From assembly GCA_012295275.1 (NCBI GenBank), contig CM022672.1, forward strand, positions 1,963,943-2,027,942: a stretch of 64,000 bases of DNA, read 5' to 3'. The notes beneath the pieces were generated by a model. It had not been told where the DNA came from. It saw only the letters and a list, made by a program, of their open reading frames with translations, and made no database searches. Below are positions 16,042 to 28,074 of this stretch, piece by piece (position 1 is the stretch's first letter; every line of letters starts with the position of its first letter). The position numbers were made by a program, and so were the translations under genes. The DNA is from Chrysomallon squamiferum (lineage: Eukaryota > Mollusca > Gastropoda > Neomphalida > Peltospiridae).

Positions 16042-16300
16042 TAAGTACAGAAAAGATTTTTTCAATTATTTCTCTTATCAGTGATATAACTAAAAATATA
16101 TATTTAAATATCATTCTGATATAAACCATAAAATGCGAAAATGAAACATTTATAATATCATACAGCAATAATTATAATTTTAAATAGTATTGATTTATTT
16201 AAATTTTTCTGAGATAGGTTAGAGGTGTAAGGTTGCAATCTTTCGTTTTTCGTTTCTCTTTTTTTTTTTTTTTTCTTTTCTTTCTTCCTTTCCTTATTTC
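16001..16300. repeat. A-run, (AAT)n and T-runs
   Basis: A-rich run at 16001-16011, ATA triplets to 16039, and a T run at 16259-16274. No gene. Confidence 0.8.
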
Positions 16301-16522
16301 CTTATTATTGTTATTATTAATTTTTAATTTAATTGTTGCAAAATTCTAACTGATTTTATATAATAGTTAATTCGAGCGACGCCACTGTTCCACTACAGTT
16401 CGTGCGAACGAGACTTAATGACGGACGTACGTACGTGTGTGTGTGTGTGTGTGTGCGCGCGCGCGTGCGTGTGACGCACTGGTAACGTGTAGTTAATATT
16501 TAATTTTTGATTACACTCACCG

Positions 16523-16639
16523 CCGGATCCATAAGACGTGGTTGACTGGAGCGGTCGTCGAGACAGAGATCTTTTCACGAATTTTCTTTTTCTTTGTAGC
16601 TTCCGCAACGTTTGGCCCACTGCAAGCAAAACCATCATC
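16523..16639 (-). CDS. Weak candidate exon of an unrecognised gene
   Basis: On the minus strand an ATG ATG near 16639 opens MMVLLAVGQTLRKLQRKRKF, then VKRSLSRRPLQSTTSYGSG. A good donor, GGCG|GTGAGT, follows at 16523. The peptide is basic and unlike anything I recognise. A second frame with an acceptor-like cttgcag at about 16620 is equally open. It sits in the CpG-enriched region, which is the main reason to list it. Confidence 0.15.
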
Positions 16640-16698
16640 GTTTCCAATCAACAACACACACTTGTGAAAAGAATTTTTAAAAACATATTTATAATATT

Positions 16699-16785
16699 GA
16701 AAAAAAAAAAAAAAAAAAAAAAAATAATAATAATAATAAAATAAATTACGAACAAAAAAAAATATACATATATATATATATATAT
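16699..16785. repeat. Poly(A), (AAT)n, (TA)n tract
   Basis: A 25-base A run followed by AAT triplets and a TA tract, inside the CpG-enriched region. Confidence 0.9.
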
Positions 16786-17398
16786 ATCTTCCTAAGATCA
16801 TCAATTAAATTTAATCCAGACTTACTTCTCAGTGAAACAATTCCAACATGTTTTCTTCTTAGCGAGGTTATTCCCCGCTGCTTTAATTAAAGGTATCCTT
16901 TTTTTTTATATATATATATATATATATTTATTTATTTTCCACCAGAGAATGGGTCAGAAGTCACAAGCAAGAACAAACGAAAAACAACAAATACAATAAA
17001 AAAAAAGCACTGAATTAATAAAGAAAAGCGGCTAATCCGTGCTGCACGTGCACCTGTCTCGACGCGTTCAGAGTGACAGCGGCTACTTTTTAATCACCGC
17101 CAGTACTGACGTGCAGCAGCTACGACAGCGGTTGGCGCGAAATGAACAGCGCGTTCCGATGACGCTGCGAAAAGTCCCGCTGTAGTTTGACGTCGACGCT
17201 GAATCAATCGTCAGTTCATTCACCTGGTACCGCTCGGGTAATCCGCATCGCCAGCACAACACGAAGACAGTCGTTAAATAGATTATCAAAATCTGTTATC
17301 GACTCTTTTTTTGTTTTTTCCCCTTTTCTTTCTTTCTTTCTTTCTTTTGGTGAACCCTTGAAACACACGCACATAATATAATAATTATCTATACATCT

Positions 17399-17429
<31 letters not shown>

Positions 17430-18000
17430 TTTTTCTCTCTCCCTTACCGAGCGCGTCCGAAATTAGTTTTATCCGCTGATCATCAGAAGAACTAAACGAG
17501 TTTGGTTGACGTGTTGCGAGTAAAGTGGTGGTTAAAGTATAGTTATGTCAACTGTTTATTCGTTGTACGGATCATGGTAATGGCAGATACTGGTAGCTGG
17601 AAATACATTGGCTTGCAGCTATGTTGAAAGTGTGTATAATAATATCATACTGCAGATCCGTTACACGTACGGTAGACGGAATGAGACGAGTAGTTACGAT
17701 TTAAACTGATCGTTCCCGCGGTTAGATTACGTCGAGCGGTAACCGTTAAAAATTTCTCTTCTCAGAAGACGAAAGGAAGAAGGAAAAAAAGAAAAAAAAA
17801 GAAATCGATGTTTGGTCATGCCCGCGCAGCACAGATGCAAGGAAATTGACAAGAGACTGACTGCAGTAGAACTTGGGTTTGTTTCATTCATAAAACGCGT
17901 AGCAGACGCTCGACTTGATGCGCCAGCACTGATGTAAGCGTGCACGAAGCGTAACAATCCTGAATAATCTGGTTTACAAATGTCTGCCGCAAATTGAAAA

Positions 18001-18334
18001 ATAAAGTAATGAAATATAAACGGCAGTCTGTTATTGGGTCCAAAAAAAAAAAAAAAAAAATAAAAATAAATAAATAATGTTTTTATTTTAAATCAATGAA
18101 ATGACGTTCATATGTTTTGATTATTATGTAGTGTATTTGCACAGCTGATGTATTTAGGTACAAGAATGCGCAGATATTTGCCTGCGTTTATTTCCTGTGC
18201 ATGGTAGAAGTAAAAACATAAATAAAATGAAAGTATCTGTCATATGCCATAAGTAGTTTTAAAAATAATCTGTCTTCTATAAATAATTATAACATAAACC
18301 AGAACTTTTTAATGACATGAAATACGAGGAACTG

Positions 18335-18373
<39 letters not shown>

Positions 18374-20249
18374 TAGTTACACTGATAGAATTGTAATAAC
18401 AGTAGTAGCAGTTACAGAAATAGATTTGACAAAATTAATGATGCGGTAAAAACCCTTGAAATCGATTACTTTTACAAGAGACTTCTAAATATTTGAGTCC
18501 CGTTCACAAAACACCCAAAACAACTACACAAAAAAAGAGAAAAAGACAACAACAAAAAAAATGATGATGCTGGTCAGTAATAAATAAATTAAATAATTAA
18601 ATAAGAAAAAAAAAAAAAATAAATAAAAAGAAGAAGAAGAAGAAGAAAATGCCCAGAAAGAATTAATATTATTTTAGTTCATTATTGTTAACATCATTAT
18701 CATTATTAATTTGATTAATTTTTTTTTCCTCATCGTTTTATATTTAACAACTATTGCTTTGTACTGACTTTTAAAATTACTCTCAGATATTTTATTTTAT
18801 TTTTCTTCATTATATTTTTTCTTTCTTTTTTTCTTTCTTTCTTTATTTTGCTTTGTTTAGTATTATTTTATTTTATTTATTTTTATTTATTTTCTATTCT
18901 TTTTTATTTTCTTTATATTTCTTTATTATTATAATTATTTTATTTTATTTTATTTTATTTTATTTTATTTTATTCACTAGTATCACCTATGATTGTAAAC
19001 GTTTGAGCTGGCATCACTTCAAGCCATATTTACAGAACACTGTTCATTTTTCAAAGATGTATTTGACAGATCAATACTCTGCACATTTTCTGACGATGGT
19101 TTTTAATCACATTTTATCTGATACTCAGAAACACGATTAATTAAATTATTTTTTTTCTTTTACAACATTACTCTAACGATTATAATTATCATTTTTAATT
19201 TTTTATTATTATTATTATTCTTATTATTTTTTTATTTATTTATTAAAGTATTACTGACTTATAAATTATGTATGAAATCGATAGAATTGCTCGTGGTAAT
19301 AAAAATGACGCGTTATATAGAATTTATGAATATTATTTATTATTAACAACAAACTGTCGTCACAGTAAAAACAATAAAATAAAATAAATTAAAATGCTCT
19401 AGACAATAGACGATATATAAAATAATGTTATTTATTATTATTATAATTATTATCATCATCATCATCATCATTATCATCAGTAGGAACAGCACTTGTAGCA
19501 GTAGTAACAGCAGTAATGGTAACAACGGTAGTAACAACTAGTTGTACTAGTAGAAATAGTAGTGATACTAATAATTAGTATTTTGATTTCTCAGCATATT
19601 TTGTATCAATGATTATCAGACGCAACATAAAAAATTTGTATATATCAAAGAGAAAATTATTACGCAATCTAAAAATTGTCATGTGACCACTGTTGCCAAC
19701 AGCATCTCAAGATCTTCACTACATTTTTATTTATTTTTTCTCTCTCCATAAATAATATATTTATTTTCCCCAGCGGCTATATATAACTGATCTGTGAATT
19801 GGGTGACATAAAACGAATCATGATTTTTGTTATTGACACATTCATTAAATTTATGATAGAATTTTGCTCCACTGAAGATTTTCTCTATGGCTTAGATTTA
19901 TTAATATGAAGAAGTTTCTGTTGCTAATTGCAAAACAGTAGCTAAGCATGAGCTGTAGATTGTTCTTCGCGTTTCATAATTAACTCTAAGTCTATTAGAA
20001 AATTGTTACTGCAGTTAAACGGAACCAAATTTTATCTGTAAAGTTAGTTCTCTGAATTTCATTTATTTGGGGGAGACATTACCTTTAATACCTGTTGTTA
20101 CTTGAATTCCTTCACAGTATTATCTTGACGTGCATCTGGTGAGGTTAGAATAAACAGTTTAACGCCTGATCGCAAATCGTCTAATATAAACAATTGGGCG
20201 CTTGACTGAAAATATTGTTTCATTTGGCGAATATTCTGAAATAATACAT

Positions 20250-20250
<1 letters not shown>
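18001..20250. other. Very AT-rich non-coding DNA
   Basis: A run at about 18041-18060, (TTA)n at 18335-18374, (TTTTA)n pentanucleotide at 18928-18973, and (ATC/ATT) triplets around 19430-19480. No gene is recognised. Confidence 0.7.

Positions 20251-20251
<1 letters not shown>

Positions 20252-20339
<88 letters not shown>
20252..20339. repeat. (CT)n microsatellite
   Basis: About 44 uninterrupted CT units. A short (GA)n tract follows at 20441-20466. Confidence 0.98.
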
Positions 20340-20343
<4 letters not shown>

Positions 20344-20683
20344 CTCCTCAAAGACGATTTATTACTTTGATACATCAATAAATGAATATAAATAATAAAG
20401 TACTACGTGTGTATGTATGCTTACGAATCAAGTTCAGACACACAGAGAGAGAGAGAGAGAGAGAGATTTATGCTGTATTTCGAAAAAAAATAGATATAAT
20501 CACAGTGAAGAAAGATATATACAGGAGCAAACCAACATTTAAGAAAAGGTCAACTCCTTAATTATGAATAATGTTTTTACATATAAAAAGTGAAGAATTT
20601 TTTTTTTTTTTTTTTTTTTTTAATAAAATCCCAGTGTACACGGATGGAATACGAATGGGGTACACACTGAGTAAGAACACACG

Positions 20684-20717
<34 letters not shown>

Positions 20718-21091
20718 TTTAAAACAATTGTATGGTAATGTAAATCCTAAAGACCATTAATAATCATTCGTTAGTGTATCATAGGACATAATGTCTGGTC
20801 GTTCATTAAACACATCAATATCGATGTCTTTGAAACAGAGTTAGTTTTAACGACTATCATAAACAAACGCTGTGTCTAATGCCCCCGAGGCAAGCCAGGC
20901 TGATCACACACACAGACAGAGCAGAATCCATCACGTCAGTAACTTGAATTTAGAAAGCCAACAGTATTTTCCGTTTACACTGTAACGCAATTCGCTTTAC
21001 CGTAGATGCTCTTGCAAAAACTGTGCTGTTTCTTTTAGTCTTTTTGTTCTTCTTGAACGAACTGATTTTTATTTTACTTTTCTTTCTCTGT

Positions 21092-21131
<40 letters not shown>

Positions 21132-21145
21132 ATGATGATGATGAT

Positions 21146-21189
<44 letters not shown>

Positions 21190-21680
21190 TAATAATAATA
21201 AAAATAATAATAAAAATAGTAATACATTGTTATATCTGTTACATCAACAATTATGACAACGACAACAACAACAACAACAATAATAATATTAATAATCTTG
21301 TAGTAGTAATTCTTGTTGTAAAACATCAGATTCATTTACGCAGTAAGAGTAGCACTGGTTTTAGTAGTAGCCGCAGTAGTATTTTAAAGCAGCTTGAGCC
21401 ATGAGGGTAATAGTACTTTTCTGTTGTCTGAATTCTAATTTGTTCTTCTGAATATCATGTACTGAAAGTATTATCACTCGTCCAGTTGTGTCTTTAGCGT
21501 AGACGTTAATTCAAAATTTTAGCGACTTTTTAATATTTTAATTGTAAAGCGGCCAGCCGACTGCTGCATATACAAGCTACATCCATCCTTTTTGACATAT
21601 TTAGATTCTAAGTTGTATTAATTTATAAATACTGCTGCTGAAAAATATATTCGAACCATATATGTATATAAATAATTAAA
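20340..21680. other. Non-coding DNA with homopolymers
   Basis: T run at 20599-20621, (TA)n at 20687-20716, a 35-base T run at 21093-21127 and AAT triplets to about 21225. Poly-Asn and poly-Ile frames here are artefacts. Around 20880-21010 the sequence is more balanced, but nothing is recognised. Confidence 0.7.
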
Positions 21681-21770
21681 AAATAATAATAATAAAACTT
21701 TACTATGCTGCTTAGGTAATGTAGTTTGCGTCAGTATTTTTGTGTTGTCGTTTAATATCCAAATGTAATC
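21681..21770 (+). repeat. Direct repeat, copy 1 (about 85 bases)
   Basis: Shares GTAGTTTGNGTCAGTATTTT, a CGTTTAAT-TCCAAA phrase and the preceding (AAT)n tract with copy 2 at 22237-22330. Confidence 0.85.
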
Positions 21771-22112
21771 ACGCACTACTTAACAATAATTATTAATGCA
21801 TAAACTGATTGTGAATCACTATGATGAATATCGTGCAAATACAGTGATGTCAATAAGTTATATAATTTGTCACAATATTCCAGTTAAATGATTACATAAC
21901 AACTGTTTCCTGAACACAAAACAGCAGATCGAGACTTCTGCTAAAGACTGGTTGGATCAAATAACACGAGCCGGTGACATTGACGTTTTGACATGCACCA
22001 GTATGTTTGTTTTTATTACTGTAATTTCATAAAGAATTGTCATCAGATAAGAAAAATATCCTTTATTATGTTCCCAGTGATAAGAACAGAATTTATGAAA
22101 GATTGAAACTGA

Positions 22113-22114
<2 letters not shown>

Positions 22115-22167
<53 letters not shown>
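22115..22167. repeat. (GA)n microsatellite
   Basis: About 26 GA units between the two direct-repeat copies. Confidence 0.97.
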
Positions 22168-22170
<3 letters not shown>

Positions 22171-22236
22171 ATGTGTCTTCTGTTTATGCATTCACGACCA
22201 ATATGTTCAGGGCAATATTCTGTTAAGGTAAAGTAA

Positions 22237-22330
22237 GAATAATAATAATAAATATATTTCTGTGATGCTAAAGCAGTGTAGTTTGAGTCAGTATTTTTGT
22301 AATTTTCGTTTAATGTCCAAAGTACAATTA
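22237..22330 (+). repeat. Direct repeat, copy 2 (about 85 bases)
   Basis: Same orientation as copy 1, about 560 bases downstream, roughly 75-80% alike. Both begin in an AAT tract, as would be expected for a small dispersed element or a local duplication. Confidence 0.85.
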
Positions 22331-23960
22331 ATATTAGAAAAAAAATATTTTATAAGGATTCAGTTTCTGAGTTATTTGACAAATGATTAATAACGAGAAC
22401 ACAAAATATGAGGACTAATTTATTATTATTAAAACTCTATATTCGGCAGGACATTTCTTACATAATTTCCAAAGAAATAGTCTAAGAATTAATTAAAAAT
22501 TAACCTCTCTTGTTTATTTTTTTTCTCCAGTTATTATCAGTTAAATAAACTGACTTTTAATATACATGTGGTGTTAAACAATATTAATTTATCAGACATA
22601 ATTTTATTACTGGAAAAATCCTGTCATTGTCCTCTTAAAATGATCATCAACACCTTTTCGCTGAAAGAACCGTCATGATCTGTCTGTCATCTGACAACAC
22701 TTTTGTGGGGTATTTATCCTGTTATACCACAGAGACACGTCGCCATTATCAACCGAACAGAAATAATAAAACAATATATTTAACTTGCATTCTGCAGGGA
22801 CAAAAAAAAAAAAAATCGACTGATGTAGCAAAAAAGAACAACACCTTATGGTATTTATTCATTACGAATCCTTCCCCAATGAAATAAAAATTACTTGCGC
22901 AAGACCTCGTCTTTAAGTCAATAATCTGCATCAATTTGCTAACCGAAAATACAGAAATAATCATCCGATTGGGTAATCGATATTGGCAGACTGGCAAAAA
23001 CTGTCGTGTCCTTACGCGAGAGGTGGCCGCGTAACTGCGTTGTTGTTAGGCGTGACTTGGAGTGAAGACGTTCACAACGAGCTGACGTATGACAGAGTTC
23101 CGAGTCAGAACTCTGTTGGTGCCACTTTGCAACTGACGTTATTAATGTTACTCCGTCTGCTACTGCTGCTGCTGATGGAGATGATACTATTTTAGATTAG
23201 CTCGAGAACACGTCAGAAACTCTCTTTTCTTCTTCTTCCTCCTCTTTATAATTATTGTTATAATAGCCTTCTTGTTCTTCTTCATCATCATCATCATCAT
23301 CATCATTACCATTATTGTTGTTGTTGTTGTTATTGTTATTTGTTGATGTTGTTTTGCTCACTGTTATTATTATTTTCTTTTTCTTCTTCTGCTTCTTTAT
23401 AATTATAATCATATATATCATCTGTTTCTCCGTCATTTGAATGTATTATAATAATATTTCTGTTTTCATTTTTAATTTGAGGTTTTAATGTAATTCGTAA
23501 TTTGTGTGTTTGTGTGTGTGTGTGTGTGTGTGTTTTCAGCAAGAACAGCAGACTTTAAGACCTTCTCCCACTTGTATTTTTTTTTTCGTTTTTTTTTTTT
23601 TCATATTTTATAACAGTGGTTATTACAAAAACATCAATCACAGAAATTATGAAGCATGTTAGACGAGCCGTTATAGATTAGAACCATTAATCTGCCAGCC
23701 GGAAACATATTTATAGATTAGTAAACAGACAAACACGACCATAGAAACACTGTGAATACAAACACAGCCTTTGTAATAGTCAGTGTCTTCCTCCACTGAA
23801 AACAGAAGACAGTTTCAACCACTTCATTCTGTCTGCCTCGTCTTTCTCAGCCTCGTTTTCCTTTTGCCGGGACGTTGTCGGCACCAGCAGGTCTGTCATG
23901 GCGTCTTCGTTCGTTAGATCCACAACTTCAAAGACGTCGCTGCTACACAAAGTTCGCCAT
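22331..23960. other. Non-coding DNA with a small CpG-rich patch
   Basis: Around 22985-23130 the sequence is locally GC- and CpG-rich and complex, but I recognise no protein in any frame. Triplet-rich tracts (CAT, GTT, TTC) follow at 23220-23430 and (TG)n at 23510-23532. Confidence 0.5.
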
Positions 23961-23963
23961 CGA

Positions 23964-24335
23964 TTTCCACAGATGTTTTCGCTTACGTAATATGCGAAAT
24001 ACCGTGACGAAAACAGTTTCCACAAACGTTTTCGCTTACGTAATATGCGAAATACTGTGACGAAAACAGTTTCCACAGATGTTTTTGCTTACGTAATATG
24101 CAGAATAGTGTTACGAAAACAGTTTCCACAAACGTTTTCGCTTGCGTAATATACGAAATATTGTGACGAAAACAGTTTCCACAGACGTTTTCGCTTACGT
24201 AATATAAGACATATTTTGACGAAAACAGTTTCCACAAATGTTTTCGCTTACGTAATATACGATATATTTTGACGAAAACAGTTTCCACAGATGTTTTCGC
24301 TTACGTAATATACAAAAACAGTTTCCACAGATGAT
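23964..24335. repeat. 53-base minisatellite, seven full units and a partial unit
   Basis: Units start at 23964, 24017, 24070, 24123, 24176, 24229 and 24282, exactly 53 bases apart. The last is shortened by 13 bases before a final fragment at 24322. Each carries GTTTTCGCTTACGTAATA-like sequence with the palindrome TTACGTAA (TTGCGTAA in unit 4), flanked by GTTTTCG and CGAAAAC-type words. Unit-to-unit identity is high, so the array is young or homogenised. It is CpG-rich compared with the surroundings. Confidence 0.95.
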
Positions 24336-24920
24336 ATCCAGTGACGTGAGTCAATAATTAAACCAAATATTGGCTTTCGTTGGATCCATTAACAGTGTTC
24401 AGACGGTGAATTTGGGATACTTAATTGTTTCATAACACGAACTAGTGGCTCTTTGTACCTTTTTATCTCTTCTTCTTTCATGTTTTTTTAAATGTTAATA
24501 ATAATATTTAAAAAAATTTAATTTAAAAAAATATAATGTTAATTTGTTTTCTTTTATCATTTTAATGCTTGATTAAATTAAATACTTTTAACTTATTTTA
24601 TTTTATTCTATTTTTGAAATGGAGAAAATATCAAGAAAAAACAAAACAAAAACAAAACAAAACAAAAAACAAACAATACAAATGGATAAAATAAACAAAA
24701 TTTGTATTTTAAAGGTACATTAGTTTCATAATAGATCCACTCCTGTTTTTATCAGAAGCTTTCCTTTCGACAACAATCTACGAAAACTCGGATGCTGATC
24801 CATGGTTTTAAAAATAAAGAGTGTTTTATAATTACGGTCGAGCTACAGCTTACAAAATGCTTTATTAAAAACAAAATTTTTCAAAATTCCTTGATCTTCA
24901 GACATTAGACTAGACATAAC
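24336..24920. other. Non-coding DNA
   Basis: AT-rich sequence with an AAACA-rich tract at about 24635-24675. No gene is recognised. Confidence 0.6.
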
Positions 24921-25325
24921 GCCAACCAGTATGTTATCTGATATTTACCTCATTCTGTGTAAGGAATATATTACATATATTTTGCACTTACGCAATACGT
25001 GGTTTTTGTTTGAATACATTTGAATATTGACCAATATTTCATTTGGTATTTATATCTTTCTAAGGAACATAGATCAATAAGCATGTTAAGGAATATAAAA
25101 TTCTGAATATAGACAAATATGCAATTTTATTATTCACCTTATATCGGAGGAAAGTTTTTGAACACAGAAAACCATGTAATTTGGTATTTACCTTATATCT
25201 GCCTGAAAAATATATCTCAAGACTGATCTTTATTTCATTTGGTTTTTATATCTATCTAAGGAATGTAACTGAACATAGACCGATGTGTGATTTGGTATTT
25301 ACGTTGCGTCTGTCTAATTCGTATC
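24920..25325. repeat. Degenerate tandem array, unit about 80-100 bases
   Basis: Phrases CATTTGGTATTTATATCT, TCTAAGGAACATAG and GACCAATAT recur four or five times with strong divergence. Confidence 0.75.
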
Positions 25326-25596
25326 TGATTTCAAATCACTGAATGATCTGTGGTCTTGCGAATAAAAAACTCAATCACTTCACCTCGTCTTATTCACGAT
25401 CACGCATACAAATACCTCTCTGATTCTCTTCACCCCGAGTCAATATTTTGGTGCCCTCCAAAAGAAGGTCAGAATGAGTAAAATTCAGCAAAAGTAATAT
25501 TTCTGATTTGTCTGGAACACGAGAGACTTTAGGATGGATTTCCTGGGACAACAAACTCCTTCTTGCCTTTGATTATTGGTGAAGTCTGTTGCTCCT

Positions 25597-25599
<3 letters not shown>

Positions 25600-25623
<24 letters not shown>
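25600..25623. repeat. Poly(A) run
   Basis: About 24 A, followed by a short TA tract. No element end is recognised upstream. Confidence 0.9.
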
Positions 25624-25627
<4 letters not shown>

Positions 25628-25699
25628 TATTTTGATATTCTCAAGCCCAAAAAAGAATAGACGTACAAAATTACATTTCATTATCCGGGAATGTTTGTG

Positions 25700-25895
25700 G
25701 GACAAAATAATCTTAATAAAGGAACAACAGTATGAAGGCCATTTTATCTAAGTGCCAAATTATTATTAAGTGTCAAATTTCATTTTGTGATAATCTTAAT
25801 AAAAGAAAAACAATATGAATGGTTTTTTATTTAAGAACATCTCATTATATTTCTGTATTAATTATTATTAAGTGTTAAATTTGATTTTGTTGTGA
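25700..25895. repeat. Tandem duplication of about 95-110 bases
   Basis: AATCTTAATAAAGGAACAAC and ATTATTATTAAGTGTCAAAT at 25706-25790 are repeated as AATCTTAATAAAAGAAAAAC and ATTATTATTAAGTGTTAAAT at 25792-25885. Confidence 0.8.
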
Positions 25896-26168
25896 TGGTA
25901 TAACGGAGGAAATATCCACACATTGCCTGTCAGAAGAAATCTTTTAAATGCCTCTTCCAAGAGATAAAGAAGCACACACAACACGAACTTTGAAACTAAA
26001 AGCGTTACCGGTTGGAGCTGGAAATAGTTTAATGGTTTCATTGAGTAGAATTTATCTGTTAGACATCAAACCAAGAAACTCTGAATGTAAATTCACAAAT
26101 GGTTTTCAAACACTGAAAAAACTACTTTACTGGAAGCAGATTCGCTTAAAACTTAAAACTGCGATCAG

Positions 26169-26352
26169 TTATAAATAGTAATGATAATGATAATAATAAT
26201 AATGATGATGATGATGATAATAATAATGACAAAAATAATAATGATGATAATAATGATAATGATGATGATAATAATGATAATAATAGTAATAAAGAAATAT
26301 GAAGAAAAAAGAGCATACGCTTTGAATAAAAAAAAGAAAGAAAGAAAGAAAG
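26169..26352. repeat. (AAT/GAT)n tract and (GAAA)n
   Basis: Triplets of AAT and GAT at 26175-26291, and a short GAAA tract near 26333-26355. Confidence 0.9.
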
Positions 26353-28041
26353 AAAAACGGATGTCACAGATAAAATAATCTTTGACGGCTGCACGATATA
26401 TGTCTACTGAATTAATTTTTCATTTAAAAGCTACAAAAGAATCAGCACATTTAGATTCAGTCTAAATGTATACTGAAACTCCGGAATAAAGTAAAAAATG
26501 ATAATATATCAGCATTTTATTCGTGTCGACAACTGGGATTTGTTGTCAGAATCCTTTCTGAAATAATAATACTTTAAAAAAAAAAAAAAAAGTTAAAAAA
26601 ATCCCAATCCTGTAAAAGGAAATGCTTTCAGATGTGTTAAGTCACAAGAGAATATTTCTCTGACGTCCATCTTTGGAACTGAATTCATTTTAATTTCACG
26701 CTTGTCCCAGCACTTTTGAAACTGGTTGTTGGCTGATATTTAAAATAACTTTCTGTCAATGCTGTTGGTGTTGTTCCTTGCTTTGATATGATTCGGTGGA
26801 AATTCATCAAGCGGTTATTTTCTGATGCTGAAGGATTAATATCAATTTGTGTCCAGGATTTTGCAAGGCGTGCAGAAGTCCACGCATCGCTAGCCTACTG
26901 ATTTTTACAATCTGGGAATCAAATGATCGAGTTGTACATGAAAGGAGTATTGTTCAGAATGGTGATAGTGAGAGAATAATCCTCTTAAAGATATCGTTCC
27001 TCTTGCTTTAGGTTTTACGATAGAATTAGCTAAAATCATGAACGGATTCAAGGGAAGTGTGCTCACGACCCCTTTTTCTGAAACCTTGGATGCCTCACGG
27101 CTAGAATAATAATAAGATAGATCTATAAAACTAGAAAATAATATCTGCTTTTCAATTCAGAATGTCAAAGCAATCAAAGATCTTTCCTGGAAGCATTGCT
27201 TTTTTCTTCTTTTTTTTCACCCCATTCTCTAACATGCCAGAGGAATAAGCCTATAATTTGTAATTAAAACTAATGATGTATCAATATATTGGACGATAAG
27301 GTCCATTTCCTTAAGTTTGCCATATAGATTACCAGACTAAACCCTTTGCTAAAAGATTTTCGTTTTCTGACATGTATTAGATAGCAAGGAAGGATCAAGT
27401 GTCACCGAAAAGGGGAGTTTCATCTAGATGATAAAAGTTTCATTATTACCCTATTACACAGAAAAACAATAAAAAATAAAATAAAATAAAACACAGACTA
27501 TGGAGCTGACACTGAAATGTGATTCGCCACCAGATACAAAAAAACAGACAAAATATGCCATAATCGATAATAAATCAATACATCGAATACGCTCCGTTCT
27601 ATTGCTTGCAATAAGTCACCAGTCAATATAAGGATATGTTTGTTGCCTTCTGGGGAAAAAAAAAACAACAACAAAAAAAATAATCACTTAACTTTCTACA
27701 AACGTAAAATTCTTTGAAATCGAAGCTTGATCGAAAATGTAAAAAGCCTCACTGGATTATTATTCGTCCGGCATCGACCGTTTATTTTGTCTTTGTACCA
27801 AGCGACAAGCACAAACCATCATGGATATAATATCGCGTTGTTAGTTTTGCTGTAAAAACCCATGACGAATTTCTCCAGTCTCCGTGTCCCCTGTGTTTAT
27901 CTAATAAAGATTTTATTTTGGTTAGCTGCTTTGTAAATAGCGTGTAAACACTCGCGCGTTTACACAATGAAAAACGCGATTGATTTAATTCTGTAATTTC
28001 GTTGATTGTTCACTTGTAATAATACTATTTTAATTATTTTC

Positions 28042-28074
<33 letters not shown>

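Larger units (their letters stand above)
16370..17960. promoter_or_regulatory. CpG-enriched island, candidate promoter/first-exon region
   Basis: Against an otherwise CpG-poor background, this stretch has many CG dinucleotides, densest at 17030-17280 and 17640-17950, plus a short (CG)n/(GT)n tract near 16430-16475. Homopolymer and (TA)n tracts interrupt it. This is the typical look of an unmethylated promoter in an invertebrate. No coding exon of a known family is recognised inside it. It may be the 5' end of a gene whose coding exons lie elsewhere. Confidence 0.4.

Noticed and set aside
17083-17381. Short frames in the CpG-rich region
   Set aside because: High GC removes stop codons, so frames open by chance. 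No recognisable domain.
21023-21404. Poly-Asn, poly-Ile and poly-Tyr frames, also at 38654-39024, 56259-56492 and 62688-62966
   Set aside because: These are readings of AAT/ATT triplet tracts and homopolymers.
23780-24288. Repeat-peptide genes on the minus strand
   Set aside because: They are explained by the 53-base minisatellite. The unit shifts frame at every copy.
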